A program made the translations under genes and the position numbers. A stretch of DNA of 46,590 bases from Actinomycetota bacterium. GTDB taxonomy: Bacteria; Actinomycetota; CADDZG01; WHSQ01. Of the stretch, positions 21,528 to 30,967 are shown piece by piece; position 1 is the stretch's first letter; the number at the start of each line of letters is the position of its first letter. The stretch is from the NCBI GenBank assembly GCA_009380005.1, contig WHSQ01000023.1, positions 1 through 46,590 of the forward strand, in the 5' to 3' direction. Below the pieces are notes generated by a model that made no database searches, had not been told where the DNA came from, and worked only from the letters and a program-made list of their open reading frames with translations.

Positions 21528-22379
21528 TCAGGCGGCGCTGTTTCGCATCCGTTCGATACCCCACCGCACTTCCGGCGGCGGAGGGAAGAGGCGGCGGATC
21601 GTACGGGTGAGCCCGAAGATCGAGGCACGGAGCGGCGGCGTGAGGGGCACCCAAGGAAGCCGGTAGATCCGTCGCATCCTTGCCGGCAGGATCGCGATCG
21701 TCGCGGTCGCGAGGGTCGTCCACACGGCTCGGCCCGGCAGAACCAGGAGCCGCCCCCCGGGCACATCCGGGATCTTTCCTCCGGGCAACGGGACGGGCGG
21801 CATCAGTACGAACTTCATCGCCTCCCGGCCATCGGGCGTCGCCATCAGGTCGCGTGCGTCGATGTATGCCTTCAGCTCGGCAACCGTTGTGGGCGCCATG
21901 TCGCGAGGGATCCCGATCAGCTCCGCCGCGGTGACCATCTCGCTCACGTAGCGATCGGCGTCCTCCGGGCTCAGTCCTCGTCCGTAAGCGCGGTAGCCCT
22001 CGAGGAACGAATCGACCTCGGCCGCATGGACCCATAGCAAGAGATCGGGATCCGCCGCGTCGTAGATCTTGCCGGTGACGGGATCGATGCCCTTTATGTG
22101 CTTATGGATGGCGCGCACCCTCGCCGCGGCGCGATCGGCCGTTCTCCGGTCGCCGTAGGTCGTCGCCATGATGTACTGCGATGTCCGGACGAGGCGCCCC
22201 CACGAGTCATTGCGGTAGTCGCTGTGTTGGGCCACCCCGGCCATGGTTGGCGGATCGAGCGCCTGCAAGAGCAGGGCCCGCAGTCCACCGATCATCCCGG
22301 AGGGGTCCCCGTTGACCCGCCAGGTGACCGAGCGAGGGCCGAAGTAGCCCTCGTCCTCGAAGCTCTTCTCGATCGCCAT
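21528..22379 (-). CDS. Oxygenase MpaB family protein (DUF2236)
   Basis: This 283-residue protein matches the MpaB/latex-clearing-type DUF2236 family (PF09995), predicted heme-dependent oxygenases. Landmarks are GPRSVTWRVNGDPSGMIGGLRALLLQALDP (about 14-43, read in parts), a VAQHSDYRNDSWGRLVRTSQYI block, VRAIHKHIKGIDP with conserved His, and DPDLLLWVHAAEVDSFL with a further His. Length is typical for actinobacterial members. It is read leftward and stands about 170 nt from the acetyltransferase gene. Below its stop, 21434-21450 holds a hairpin CTGTGCC-CGG-GGCACAG that may act as a terminator, though without a T-run. The substrate cannot be predicted. Confidence 0.82.
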   Translation of the reverse strand: MAIEKSFEDEGYFGPRSVTWRVNGDPSGMIGGLRALLLQALDPPTMAGVAQHSDYRNDSWGRLVRTSQYIMATTYGDRRTADRAAARVRAIHKHIKGIDPVTGKIYDAADPDLLLWVHAAEVDSFLEGYRAYGRGLSPEDADRYVSEMVTAAELIGIPRDMAPTTVAELKAYIDARDLMATPDGREAMKFVLMPPVPLPGGKIPDVPGGRLLVLPGRAVWTTLATATIAILPARMRRIYRLPWVPLTPPLRASIFGLTRTIRRLFPPPPEVRWGIERMRNSAA

Positions 22380-22547
22380 CCATCCAACATGCCACGTCGC
22401 GGGGCGTCGGGGTGCCCCTACCCGATGAGACCGCGCGGAGGCGGGGCCCCTCGAGCCACCTCCCTCGCCGACGACTACGGAACGACGTGGTCGATACCTT
22501 CGAGATGCCGTTGTTCAGGTTGACCGTGAATCGCACGGTGGTCGCGG

Positions 22548-23066
22548 TCAGAGGCGAAGGATGAGGTAGATCTCCTCGCGGTCGTCGCCCGGGGCCACCC
22601 TGATCGCGTCGGGCACGCGGGCAACGATCTCGTAGCCGTGCTTGACATAGAAGGCCTCGGCCCCCGTGCCGCCGCGCACCCGGGCTCGAAGCTGCTCGAG
22701 CCCAAGGTCCCTGGCGCTCTGCGCCGCCGCCTGCAACAGCTCGGTCCCGAGACCGGCGCCCTGGAGATCGGGTCGGATCTGAAGCCGCTTGAGCTCCGCC
22801 CAGTGGCGGAACAGGGGGCCGGGTCGGTGCTCCAGGAAGAAGAACCCGACCGGTTCGCCGCCCGTCTCGGCGACCACCAGGTGGCTCTCCCCGGTCCGCA
22901 CCGCGCCGAAGGCCTTGTCGGCGAGGGGCCGCACGTCATCGACCGTCACCGGTGGTACGAGACCCACCGCACCGTCCGCGTTCGTAACGTCGGTCCACAG
23001 CCGGATGAGCCGGGTCGCGAGATCGGGCCCGATCTCGGGGTCCACGTGGAAGTCGAGATCAACCAT
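22548..23066 (-). CDS. GNAT-family N-acetyltransferase
   Basis: This 172-residue acetyltransferase shows the GNAT core: SHLVVAETGGEPVGFFFLE (strands beta2-beta4), LKRLQIRPDLQGAGLGTELLQAA (motif A with the acetyl-CoA pyrophosphate loop), and GLEQLRARVRGGTGAEAFYVKHGYEIV (motif B). The ATG at 23066 overlaps the stop of the peptidase gene by one base (TGATG), so the two are translationally coupled. An in-frame start 30 nt upstream is also possible. The substrate is unknown. The 168 nt between this gene and the MpaB-like gene show no further feature. Confidence 0.85.
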   Translation of the reverse strand: MVDLDFHVDPEIGPDLATRLIRLWTDVTNADGAVGLVPPVTVDDVRPLADKAFGAVRTGESHLVVAETGGEPVGFFFLEHRPGPLFRHWAELKRLQIRPDLQGAGLGTELLQAAAQSARDLGLEQLRARVRGGTGAEAFYVKHGYEIVARVPDAIRVAPGDDREEIYLILRL

Positions 23067-24418
23067 CAGTCGATAGTCGCGAAGTCTCCGAGCCACTCCA
23101 CCGTGTACTCCGCGATCCTCAAGAAGTCCTCGACCCGGCAGTTCTCGTTCGGGGCGTGGATGTTGGAGGTCGGACGGTGGACGCCCGCGGGGGAGACCGT
23201 GGGGATGCCGAGATCCGCCGCGATGTAGGACATCGGTCCCGTCCCGAGCATCATCGGTGCGATCGCCGGGGCTTGATCGAACACTCGCTCGGCGGCCGAG
23301 ATCGTCGCCTTGCCGATGGATGAGTCGCGGCGGGAGCGGACGGGGGCCTCGTTCGAGAACCGGTTGATCTTGATATCTCCGTAACCATGTTCGTCGAGAT
23401 GCGCTCGCAACTTCGCCACGATGTCGTCGGGGTGCTGGTTCGGTACCAGGCGCATGTCGAGCTTCGCCATCGCTTCCCGAGGTAACACCGTCTTGGACCG
23501 TCCCGGGACGGTGAACCCGGCGACGATCCCGGCGATGTTGCAGGTCGGATCGTAGAAGTACCGCCGTAGGAAGTCGACGCCGGTCACGTTACCCACGAAG
23601 TGACTCACGCCGAGACGTCGTTGCTCCTCTTCCTCATCGAAGGGGAAGGCTCGGAGCATGGCCATGTCGTCCTCGTCGGGCTCGACGACATCGTCGTAGA
23701 AACCACCGATGGATACGCTCCCGTCGGACGAACGTAGCGTCGCCAAGGCCTCAACGAGGTGCCAGACGGGGCTGGGCGCTACGACCGCGAGTGAGGAGTG
23801 TTGATCTTCGCTGAGACCTGTGTACTCGAGCTCGACGTACGCGAGTCCCTTCGCACCGAACACCAACTCGGGCCGACCGGCGTGATCGATGCCGTGGCCC
23901 TCCCATACGCACCCATCCGCGGCGAGGCGCTCGGCGTAGCGGTGAACGATGTCGGGGAAGTGGCTCGAGCCGGCCTCCTCTTCGCCTTCGATGAGGAACT
24001 TCAACGTATAGGGAAGACCACCGTGCAACCGGCGATGGACGTCGAGCCCCGCCAGACGGGCCACGAGGTCGCCCTTGTTGTCCGCAGCTCCTCGTGCGAA
24101 GAAGACGCCGTCGCGGATCTCCGGCTCGAACGGTTCGGAGTTCCACAGATCGAGGGGATCCACCGGTTGTACGTCGTAATGGTCGTACACCAACAAGCTG
24201 CGCTCGCCCCTCCCTAAGGTGCCGAGGATCGCGTCGGGAGCGTCGGGGACCGTGAGACGCTCGATGGTCGCGCCGAGAGACGTCAGCTTGTCCTCGACCC
24301 ACGTCGACATCTCTTTCAGGGCATCGGTCTCGCCCGACATCGAAGGGATGGAACAAGCCTCCGTGAGCCACCCGACATAGATATCGGCGTTATCGCGGAT
24401 GAGTTCGGACGCCTGCAT
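23066..24418 (-). CDS. M20-family metallopeptidase (dipeptidase)
   Basis: This 450-residue zinc peptidase of the M20 family hydrolyses dipeptides or related N-acyl amino acids in the cytoplasm. Metal-binding and catalytic motifs appear in order: YDHYDVQPVDP (first metal His and catalytic Asp), FARGAADNKGD (bridging Asp), LIEGEEEAGS (catalytic Glu pair), a dimerisation 'lid' domain in the middle, LDMRLVPNQ, and HAPNENC (terminal metal His). The ATG at 24418 is supported by GGAGA six nt upstream; a TTG directly before it is less likely. It is coupled by a one-base overlap to the acetyltransferase gene, hinting at shared amino-acid or peptide metabolism. Confidence 0.9.
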   Translation of the reverse strand: MQASELIRDNADIYVGWLTEACSIPSMSGETDALKEMSTWVEDKLTSLGATIERLTVPDAPDAILGTLGRGERSLLVYDHYDVQPVDPLDLWNSEPFEPEIRDGVFFARGAADNKGDLVARLAGLDVHRRLHGGLPYTLKFLIEGEEEAGSSHFPDIVHRYAERLAADGCVWEGHGIDHAGRPELVFGAKGLAYVELEYTGLSEDQHSSLAVVAPSPVWHLVEALATLRSSDGSVSIGGFYDDVVEPDEDDMAMLRAFPFDEEEEQRRLGVSHFVGNVTGVDFLRRYFYDPTCNIAGIVAGFTVPGRSKTVLPREAMAKLDMRLVPNQHPDDIVAKLRAHLDEHGYGDIKINRFSNEAPVRSRRDSSIGKATISAAERVFDQAPAIAPMMLGTGPMSYIAADLGIPTVSPAGVHRPTSNIHAPNENCRVEDFLRIAEYTVEWLGDFATID

Positions 24419-24444
24419 CAACTCTCCTTCGGTCGGATCGCTCG

Positions 24445-24515
24445 AGCGGGTGAAGGGAATCGAACCCTCGTCATCAGATTGGAAATCTGAGGCTCTACCA
24501 TTGAGCTACACCCGC
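24445..24515 (-). tRNA. tRNA-Gly (anticodon TCC)
   Basis: A 71-nt cloverleaf is read on the minus strand. The acceptor stem is GCGGGTG/CACCCGC, the D-arm is TAGCTCAATGGTAGAGC, the anticodon loop is TTTCCAA with TCC, and the T-arm is GAGGGTTCGATTCCCTT. The discriminator base is T and CCA is not encoded. A weak -10-like TATCCT is seen at 24531-24536. It lies directly upstream of the M20 peptidase gene in the same orientation. Confidence 0.95.
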
Positions 24516-24628
24516 AGTACGCCGCTACGCAGGATATCGAGGCTCGGCTCCCAGGCCGATCGGCCCCCGAGGCGGATGGAACCTCGCAACCTCGCAGGTC
24601 CGCCCGCGCGCGACGGGATCGTTGCCGG

Positions 24629-27600
24629 TCAGCCGACGTATCTCAGTACCAACAGAGCGATGTCGTCGCGGGGTTCGCCCGGTAGGTAGTCGACGGCGGC
24701 CGTCTCGACGCGATCGACTATCTCGTCGGCCGTCCGGCCCCGGAGCGACGGGAGCATGGCCCCCAACCACCCGTCGTCGACCTCCGGCCCCCGTTCGTCC
24801 GTCACTCCGTCGGTGTACAGGACCACGACGTCCCCGGGGTGGAGATCGACCGTGATGTCGGTCAGGTCGGGATCGTCCATGACGCCGAGCATGCTGCCGG
24901 GCTCTCCGATCTGCCGGACGCTGCCGTCCGCTCTGAGCAGATAGGGAAGCGGATGACCACCGGTAGCCAACGTCAAGGTCGCGGCGTCACCCTCCGGTTC
25001 GATCTTGCCGAAAGCGACGGTGCAGAACTGCTCCTTGAGCTCTTCGCGCAATACGGCTCGGTTGAGGATGTCGAGCACGCCGCTGGGCTTGGATTCGTAC
25101 AACGCAGCGGTGCGAACCGTGTGTCGCGCCAGGCCCGTCAGAGCGGCAGCTTTCGGTCCTTTCCCGCACACGTCCCCCATGACGACGGCACGTTCGGTTT
25201 CACCGACGCGGAAGACGTCGAAGAAGTCGCCACCCACCTGGTTGCCCTCGCCCGCGGGACGGTACCGGGCGGCAAGCTGGAACCCCTGAACCGAAGGCAG
25301 CTGCGGAGGCAGGAGGCTCTTCTGCAACGTACGAGCGAGATGCGCGTATCGCTCCTTGCTCTCTTCGAGGTTCGTTTCGATCTGTTTCTGCTCGGTGATA
25401 TCCACCATCACGCCGCGCAGCAGGTTGGGTTTCCCCGCGGCACCAGGCAGTACCGTGACGATGTCTTTGAACCACATGACCCGACCATCGTCGGCGATGA
25501 CGCGGTACTCGGTGTCGTGGTCTTCCAACCGGGACGTTGCGATACCTCTCGCCTCGACCACCGGATCGCGATCGTCCGGGTGGATGATCGACGCCCAGAA
25601 CCCCGGCTCCTGCCACCGGTCGAGTGGGTACCCGAGCAGTTCCTGCGCACGCCGGCTGACGAAATTGAACTGGAACGTGCGGGCGTCTGCCTCCCAGAAG
25701 ATCGCTCCGAGTCCCTGGACGAAGTGGCGGAACCGCTTCTCGCCCTCGTCGATCTCCTGGAAGAGGCGAGCGTTCTCGATGGCGAGGGCTGCATGACGAG
25801 CAAGCTCCTCGGCGAACAACACGTCTTCCTCTTCATAAGCCCGCTCGGATTCGGAGCTCGCCAGCGAAAGAACGCCGAGCGTGCGCCCGCGTGCCTTCAA
25901 CGGCACGTGCATCATCGATCTGAGCTGCAGGTCCAAGAGCATCTGCAGGTGTTCCGCATCTCTCGCCGTCGCCTCGAGCATCTCCCGGGTGATCTCCCGA
26001 TGGAGCTCCGACTCCCCGCTTCGCATGACCCTCGGCGGACCGGTCGGTGCATCCGGATCCTGTGGGTAGCGCTCGTTCAAGGTCTGCGCGAGTTGCACCT
26101 TGGCGGGATCCGAATGTGCGACGACGATGCGGTCGATGTCGTCGTCCTCAGCGACGTAGATCGAAACCCAATCAGCGATACCCGGGACGGCAAAGTTGGC
26201 TACCTGCGACAACGTCTCTCGATAGTCGAGTGAACTGCTGAATATCTCACTTGCTCGCGCGAGGAACCGGAACCTCCCTTGAACCAACTCTGATCGCGTG
26301 CGCGCATCGCGTTCGGCCTCGAACAGATGTGCGCGTTGGAGTGCCTGGGAGCACTGCTGCGCCAACGATTCCATGAAGATCTTGTCTTCGTCACCGAACT
26401 GTCGAGGCTCGTCGAAGCTGATGCCAAGACCGCCGATGGCCCGGCCCTCTACATACAGTGGGATCGCCACGAGCGACTTATGCGGGATCGCCGTCGTCTT
26501 GAATTGTGGGTAGTCGATCAGCAACTGTTCGACGGATTCGACGTAGACCGATCGACCGGTACGCACCGCGTCGGATAGCGGGTAGCGAGCATCCAGGGGG
26601 AACCTGGAGAACTTGGCGAGCAAGTCCTCCGGATAGCCCGTCGCGGTCACGACGTGGAGACCTTGCTGGTCTTCGTCGAGCAGGACGATCGATCCCGCAC
26701 CGGCCTGCAGCGCGAGCAGCCCGCGTTGGATGACGACCTCGCACACCTGCTTCTCCGAGACGGCCTCGGACAGCGACGACGTGACGCCCTGCAACAATGC
26801 AAGGCGGTTCGCCATGGCGACGGCTTCGCGTCGGCTCGCCTGCTCGGCCTCCAACAGGCGGGCGTGCTCGATGGCGTTGGATGCGCGGTCCGCGACGAGG
26901 CGCAGCAGCGAGAGGTCATCCGAGGTGAATCGCCGTTGTTGGAACGTTCCAACCTGCAGCACTCCGCAGACCGGATCGCTCAGGAACAAGGGGATGGCAG
27001 CTATCGATTTGACGCCGAGGTCCTTCATGGAGCTCAAAGCGACCTCGATGTCGCTGATGTCCTCGACGGCTATCGGCTGACGGGTCGCGGCTACGCGACT
27101 GACAAGGCCTTTGCCGATCGGGATGTGCGCGTAGCGCTCGGCCGGGCCGGGCATGCCGATCGCCGCCCGAACGGCGAGATGGTCCTCGCCCTCCGGCAGC
27201 ATGATCACCGCCACATCAGCCAGCAGCTCGTTCCGGATCCGTAGGAGGAGCTCTGACAACAGCTCGTCCAACGGAAGTCCGGCGAGGGCCGCGTCGGTGA
27301 CCGTCTGGATCGAGCGCAGCTCTTGGGCCACGGACTCGGCGGCCTCGCGAGCAGACCGCTCGAGCGTGAGGAGCTCGCCTTGAACCTCTTCGGCCCACAC
27401 CCGTTGCGCGGCCGCGGCCAGCACGTTGGCCACCGCCTCCATGAAGACGACGTCGTCCCGCGAGAACTCCCGCGGTCGCGTGCTGAAGCCCGCGAGGATC
27501 CCGAAAGGCCTGGTCTTGGCTCGGATGATGACGCTGACGGCGCCGCTCACTCCGAGCTCGTCGAGCAGGGGGTGGCCTTGGTAGCGAGATTCGAAGCTGA

Positions 27601-28306
27601 GGTCCGAGGTCAGAACCGGCTCGTTCTGCTGGAGCGTGTAACCGGCGAGGGTGTCGCCGCCGGATGAGACTCGTAGCTCACCCACAAACCCCCTCGGCCA
27701 TCCGAAGCCCGATCTCATGAGCAATGCTTCCTCGCCGTCGAGCAGCTCCAGGATCGAGCAATGATCGAGTGCGAGCGTCCTGGCGACCTGATCGGCTGCC
27801 TCGTCCATCAGTTGTTGGAGGGGCAGTCCGGAGAGGGCTCGTTGCCCGAGGCGGACGACGACTTCTTGCTGTCTCGTACGCCGGTCGAGCTCGGCTTGGG
27901 TCATCTTCTCGTGCGAGATGTCGTCGAACACATTGACGGCGAACCGGACCTCGCCTTCCTCGTCCGTGACGGGGGTCGCCTTCACTACCGACCATCGTTC
28001 TTCGCCGGTCGCGCGGAGCCGGAACTTCATGATCGTGCGAGGGGCTTCCTCCCCGAGGAGGGCGAGACGACCGGGCAACCGCTCGAGGGGAAAGGGATCG
28101 CCGCTCTCGTCGAAGATCTCGAAGGCGCTCAGGATCTCCTCCGGAGGCGTCGAGACCATCTCATCTGCGGTGGCGAAACCCACGAGTCGGGCCGCCGCGT
28201 CGTTCGCGTAGATCAGCCGACCGGTGGGATCCTGGGCGGTGACGCCGTCCGCGACGGCTTCGAGGATCTGGACGTACTCCTCGAGGTGTTGGTGGTAGTC
28301 CTGCAC
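24629..28306 (-). CDS. Multi-sensor PAS/GAF protein phosphatase (SpoIIE/RsbU type)
   Basis: This 1225-residue cytoplasmic signalling protein has an N-terminal PAS domain (about 8-130) and four GAF-type sensor domains (about 165-305, 345-485, 510-655 and 690-850). A second PAS with PAC follows (about 860-985; IHPDDRDPVVEARG, EYRVIADDGRVMWF), then a SpoIIE/PPM phosphatase domain (about 1010-1225). The phosphatase retains metal-binding acids in GGDFFDVF, MGDVCGKG, TDGVTDERG and DDIALLVLRY. No histidine-kinase or HATPase domain is present. Such proteins usually dephosphorylate anti-anti-sigma factors to switch on stress sigma factors; no partner gene is nearby. The GTG at 28306 starts the PAS domain. 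The sensed ligands are unknown. Confidence 0.9.
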   Translation of the reverse strand: MQDYHQHLEEYVQILEAVADGVTAQDPTGRLIYANDAAARLVGFATADEMVSTPPEEILSAFEIFDESGDPFPLERLPGRLALLGEEAPRTIMKFRLRATGEERWSVVKATPVTDEEGEVRFAVNVFDDISHEKMTQAELDRRTRQQEVVVRLGQRALSGLPLQQLMDEAADQVARTLALDHCSILELLDGEEALLMRSGFGWPRGFVGELRVSSGGDTLAGYTLQQNEPVLTSDLSFESRYQGHPLLDELGVSGAVSVIIRAKTRPFGILAGFSTRPREFSRDDVVFMEAVANVLAAAAQRVWAEEVQGELLTLERSAREAAESVAQELRSIQTVTDAALAGLPLDELLSELLLRIRNELLADVAVIMLPEGEDHLAVRAAIGMPGPAERYAHIPIGKGLVSRVAATRQPIAVEDISDIEVALSSMKDLGVKSIAAIPLFLSDPVCGVLQVGTFQQRRFTSDDLSLLRLVADRASNAIEHARLLEAEQASRREAVAMANRLALLQGVTSSLSEAVSEKQVCEVVIQRGLLALQAGAGSIVLLDEDQQGLHVVTATGYPEDLLAKFSRFPLDARYPLSDAVRTGRSVYVESVEQLLIDYPQFKTTAIPHKSLVAIPLYVEGRAIGGLGISFDEPRQFGDEDKIFMESLAQQCSQALQRAHLFEAERDARTRSELVQGRFRFLARASEIFSSSLDYRETLSQVANFAVPGIADWVSIYVAEDDDIDRIVVAHSDPAKVQLAQTLNERYPQDPDAPTGPPRVMRSGESELHREITREMLEATARDAEHLQMLLDLQLRSMMHVPLKARGRTLGVLSLASSESERAYEEEDVLFAEELARHAALAIENARLFQEIDEGEKRFRHFVQGLGAIFWEADARTFQFNFVSRRAQELLGYPLDRWQEPGFWASIIHPDDRDPVVEARGIATSRLEDHDTEYRVIADDGRVMWFKDIVTVLPGAAGKPNLLRGVMVDITEQKQIETNLEESKERYAHLARTLQKSLLPPQLPSVQGFQLAARYRPAGEGNQVGGDFFDVFRVGETERAVVMGDVCGKGPKAAALTGLARHTVRTAALYESKPSGVLDILNRAVLREELKEQFCTVAFGKIEPEGDAATLTLATGGHPLPYLLRADGSVRQIGEPGSMLGVMDDPDLTDITVDLHPGDVVVLYTDGVTDERGPEVDDGWLGAMLPSLRGRTADEIVDRVETAAVDYLPGEPRDDIALLVLRYVG

Positions 28307-28474
28307 AGCCGTTTCCGCCCTTCGCTCACGCCGCCACCCCCCGAAGGGAGTTCCCCGGCTGACCCCTCGGCGCCGCGCTTGTCACGCAGCGCAGCGTAGC
28401 ACCGGCGGGATACCGGGCCGGGGTGGATGTCTACTGCCGGCGCTGTCTCGCCCCGCCGAGGATCGCGATCGCGG

Positions 28475-28549
28475 TCGGGGCGGCCGGATTCGAACCGGCG
28501 ACCTCGTGCTCCCAAAGCACGCGCGCTAACCAAGCTGCGCTACGCCCCG
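28475..28549 (-). tRNA. tRNA-Pro (anticodon TGG)
   Basis: A 75-nt cloverleaf lies on the minus strand. The acceptor stem is CGGGGCG/CGCCCCG, with a D-arm containing TAGCGCAGCTTGGTTAGCGC. The anticodon stem-loop is CGTGC-TTTGGGA-GCACG with TGG, and the T-arm is GCCGGTTCGAATCCGGC. The discriminator base is A and CCA is not encoded. It sits between the phosphatase gene and trigger factor, divergent from the latter. Confidence 0.95.
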
Positions 28550-28685
28550 TGCTCCTAGCTTCGCAGATGCCCGATGCGGTGACCCGGAGTGCAACGTTGT
28601 GGGGCTGTTGTGGGGCTACTGAGAAGGATGGACCCCTCACTGAGCGTGAGGAGTGCCCCTAAAATGGGTAGACGACGGTTGGGTA

Positions 28686-28784
28686 GGCCAAGGCGGGGGC
28701 CAGGGGCCGTCATCCCCACTTCGTCCGCCTAGTGCGGTTCCTGGTCCCCACCTTGGCCCGAGGGGTTCGCGCCGGGGAGGCGCG
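28686..28784. repeat. Long imperfect inverted repeat and adjacent hairpin upstream of tig
   Basis: The arms 28686-28704 (GGCCAAGGCGGGGGCCAGG) and 28740-28758 (CCTGGTCCCCACCTTGGCC) pair over 19 positions with one mismatch and one G-U. They enclose a 35-nt loop that itself holds CCGC-CTAGT-GCGG. A second hairpin CGCGCC-GGGGA-GGCGCG follows at 28768-28784. The 341-nt gap 28550-28890 contains these structures, a CCTCAC-TGAGC-GTGAGG dyad at 28635-28651, and no gene I can support. A terminator, leader RNA or mobile-element remnant are all possible. Confidence 0.6.
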
Positions 28785-28878
28785 ACTGACGGTGTGTTCG
28801 CCGTCGCCGCCCCATTCTCCTTCTCCCGACTTCGTCCGCCGTCTCCCCGCCCGATGCCCCCCCGTCGTGTGCCGCCGC

Positions 28879-28884
28879 TAACAT
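28879..28884 (+). promoter_or_regulatory. -10-like TAACAT close to the tig start (leaderless candidate)
   Basis: TAACAT ends 6 nt before the ATG of trigger factor, and no ribosome-binding purine run lies between them. This spacing is that of actinobacterial leaderless genes, where transcription begins at the A of the start codon. No convincing -35 is visible about 17 bp upstream. Confidence 0.4.
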
Positions 28885-28890
28885 GCATCG

Positions 28891-30252
28891 ATGAGCACAG
28901 CGACCGTCCAGACGTCTTCGGAGCCCGTCGGCAAGGATCGGGTCAAGCTGCGGGTCGAGGTGGCCGAGGACGCCCTCGGACCCGCGATCTCCGCCGCCTA
29001 CCGGAAATGGTCCCAGGAGATGAAGGTCCCCGGGTTCCGAAAGGGCAAGGTCCCGCGTCAGATCATCGACACCCACGTGGGTCCCGGCGTCGTCCGGGAA
29101 GAGGCCCTTCGGGAGGCATTGCCGGCCTTCTACCGCCAGGCGATGGAGGCGGAGGGGTTGGAGGCCCTCGCACCGCCCGAGGTCGAAGTCGTGACCTTCG
29201 AGCCGGGCGCGCCCATCGTGTTCGAGGCGACCGTGGACGTGCGGCCCGAGATCGAGTTGCCGGATCTCTCGACGATCGAGGTGGAGGCCCCGTCCAGCGC
29301 GGTGACCGATGACGACCTGGCCGAGCAGCTCGACCGTCTGCGTGATCGCTTCGCGGAGCTCGAGACGATCTCGCGGGAGGCCCGCCGCGGCGACCACGTT
29401 CTGATCGATATCAGGGGTTACCAGCACGATCAGGCGATCGACGAGGCCAGTGCCACCGACGTCCTCTACGAGGTGGGCTCCGGCAACGGTCCCCCCAAGC
29501 TCGACGCCGAGCTCGAAGGCAACCGGCCGGGATCGATCCTCAAGTTCACGGACCGGGTCCACATCCATCGCGACGGTGAGGCCGACCACGACCACTCGCA
29601 CATGGAGGAGGTCTCCTTCACCGTCCTCCTCAAAGAGGTCAAGATGAAGAAGTTGCCGGAGGCCGACGACGAGTTCGCCAAGACGGTGGGCGAGTTCGAT
29701 ACCTTTGACGACCTGAAGGACGACCTCCGCAAGCGTCTCGCCGGCGTCAAGACCGAGATGGTCGAACAGGAGGTCCGGACCCGGACCCTCGCCGCCCTGG
29801 TCGAGGCCACCGATCTGGATGCCCCCGAGCGCCTGGTGGAGCAAGAGTTCGAACATCGTCTCGCGCACGCCGAGGACGACCTGCGACGCTCCGGGATGAC
29901 GCTCGATCAGTATGCGCAACAGGCTGGTCTCACCGAGCTCGAGATCAGACGCGATATCCGCGAGGAGACCGTCCGGTCGTTCAAGGCGGAGCTCATCCTC
30001 GAAGATCTCGCCCGTAGAGAGAAGGTCGACGTGACGGAGGAGGACATCGGCCGGGAGATAGCCCTTGTTGCGGCACGCGCGGGGCGGGATCCAAAGGAGG
30101 TCGCGGAACAAGTCGTGGAGCAAGAGCGTTTGGGCGATATAGCGGCCGATATCATGCGCCGGAAGGCCTTGGATCGCGTCGTCGAACGCGTCAAAGTGAT
30201 GGGCCGGCCTGAAGTCGAGCCGGACACAACCTCGGAGGCAGAACTCAGATGA
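28891..30252 (+). CDS. tig: Trigger factor, ribosome-associated chaperone
   Basis: Trigger factor binds the ribosome exit tunnel and helps nascent chains fold; it also has peptidyl-prolyl isomerase activity. The 453-residue protein has the N-terminal ribosome-binding domain with the signature GFRKGKVP (48-55). An FKBP-type isomerase domain follows (about 160-250, containing [13 protein letters not shown]), although an inserted acidic/His stretch (about 220-250) is unlike many homologues. A helical C-terminal chaperone domain comes last. The gene heads tig-clpP-clpX, the usual actinobacterial and wider bacterial arrangement linking folding to proteolysis. It overlaps clpP by 4 nt (ATGA). A Shine-Dalgarno sequence is not evident. 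Confidence 0.93.
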   Translation: MSTATVQTSSEPVGKDRVKLRVEVAEDALGPAISAAYRKWSQEMKVPGFRKGKVPRQIIDTHVGPGVVREEALREALPAFYRQAMEAEGLEALAPPEVEVVTFEPGAPIVFEATVDVRPEIELPDLSTIEVEAPSSAVTDDDLAEQLDRLRDRFAELETISREARRGDHVLIDIRGYQHDQAIDEASATDVLYEVGSGNGPPKLDAELEGNRPGSILKFTDRVHIHRDGEADHDHSHMEEVSFTVLLKEVKMKKLPEADDEFAKTVGEFDTFDDLKDDLRKRLAGVKTEMVEQEVRTRTLAALVEATDLDAPERLVEQEFEHRLAHAEDDLRRSGMTLDQYAQQAGLTELEIRRDIREETVRSFKAELILEDLARREKVDVTEEDIGREIALVAARAGRDPKEVAEQVVEQERLGDIAADIMRRKALDRVVERVKVMGRPEVEPDTTSEAELR

Positions 30253-30959
30253 CCTCAGACGAAAGAGACCGTTACGGCAACTACCTCGTTCCGGTGGTGG
30301 TCGAGCAGACGAGCCGTGGCGAACGCAGCTTCGACATCTATTCGCGGCTTCTAAAAGAGCGCATCGTCATGTTGGGCACGCCGATCGACGATCAGATCGC
30401 GAACCTCATCATCGCTCAACTTCTGCATCTCGAGTCGGAGGACCCCGACAAGGACATAAACCTGTACATCAACTCGCCCGGTGGTCAGGTCTACGCCGGG
30501 TTGGCGATCTACGACACGATGCAGTACATCAAGCCGCAGGTCTCGACGATCTGTGTCGGCATGGCGATGTCGATGGCTGCGATCCTTCTGACCGCGGGTG
30601 CTCCGGGTAAGCGGTTCGCCTTGCCTAATTCGAAGATCATGATCCACCAGGGTTCGGCCGGGTTCCAAGGAACTCCCGCCGACATCGATATCCAAGCTCG
30701 CGAGGTCCTCTCACTGCGTCAACGTATGGCGGAGATCCTCGCGGAACACACGGGGCAGCCCGTCGAGCAGGTCGAGAAGGACATCGATCGTGACCGATTC
30801 ATGACCTCCGGAGAGTCGAAGGCCTATGGGATAATCGACGAGATCATCTCCAGTCGAGCGGCCGTCGAGGCGGGGGACAAGGGTGTGTTGAAGGGCGAAC
30901 CGACCAGACTGATCGAGAAGACCGTCGAAGAGCAGTCCGCTCCCGAGGCCGGAGCTTAG
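30249..30959 (+). CDS. clpP: ATP-dependent Clp protease proteolytic subunit
   Basis: ClpP is a serine protease that forms a double heptameric chamber and degrades proteins fed by ClpX or ClpC. The 236-residue protein contains the catalytic triad Ser108 ([10 protein letters not shown]), His133 (MIHQGSAG) and Asp182 (IDRDRFMT). The handle region follows the His, and the conserved INSPGG lies at 75-80. The C-terminal tail of about 30 residues is longer and more acidic than in E. coli. It overlaps tig by ATGA and precedes clpX by 8 nt. Many actinobacteria carry two adjacent clpP genes, but only one is present here; a second may lie elsewhere. Confidence 0.95.
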   Translation: MTSDERDRYGNYLVPVVVEQTSRGERSFDIYSRLLKERIVMLGTPIDDQIANLIIAQLLHLESEDPDKDINLYINSPGGQVYAGLAIYDTMQYIKPQVSTICVGMAMSMAAILLTAGAPGKRFALPNSKIMIHQGSAGFQGTPADIDIQAREVLSLRQRMAEILAEHTGQPVEQVEKDIDRDRFMTSGESKAYGIIDEIISSRAAVEAGDKGVLKGEPTRLIEKTVEEQSAPEAGA

Positions 30960-30967
30960 GGGAGACG

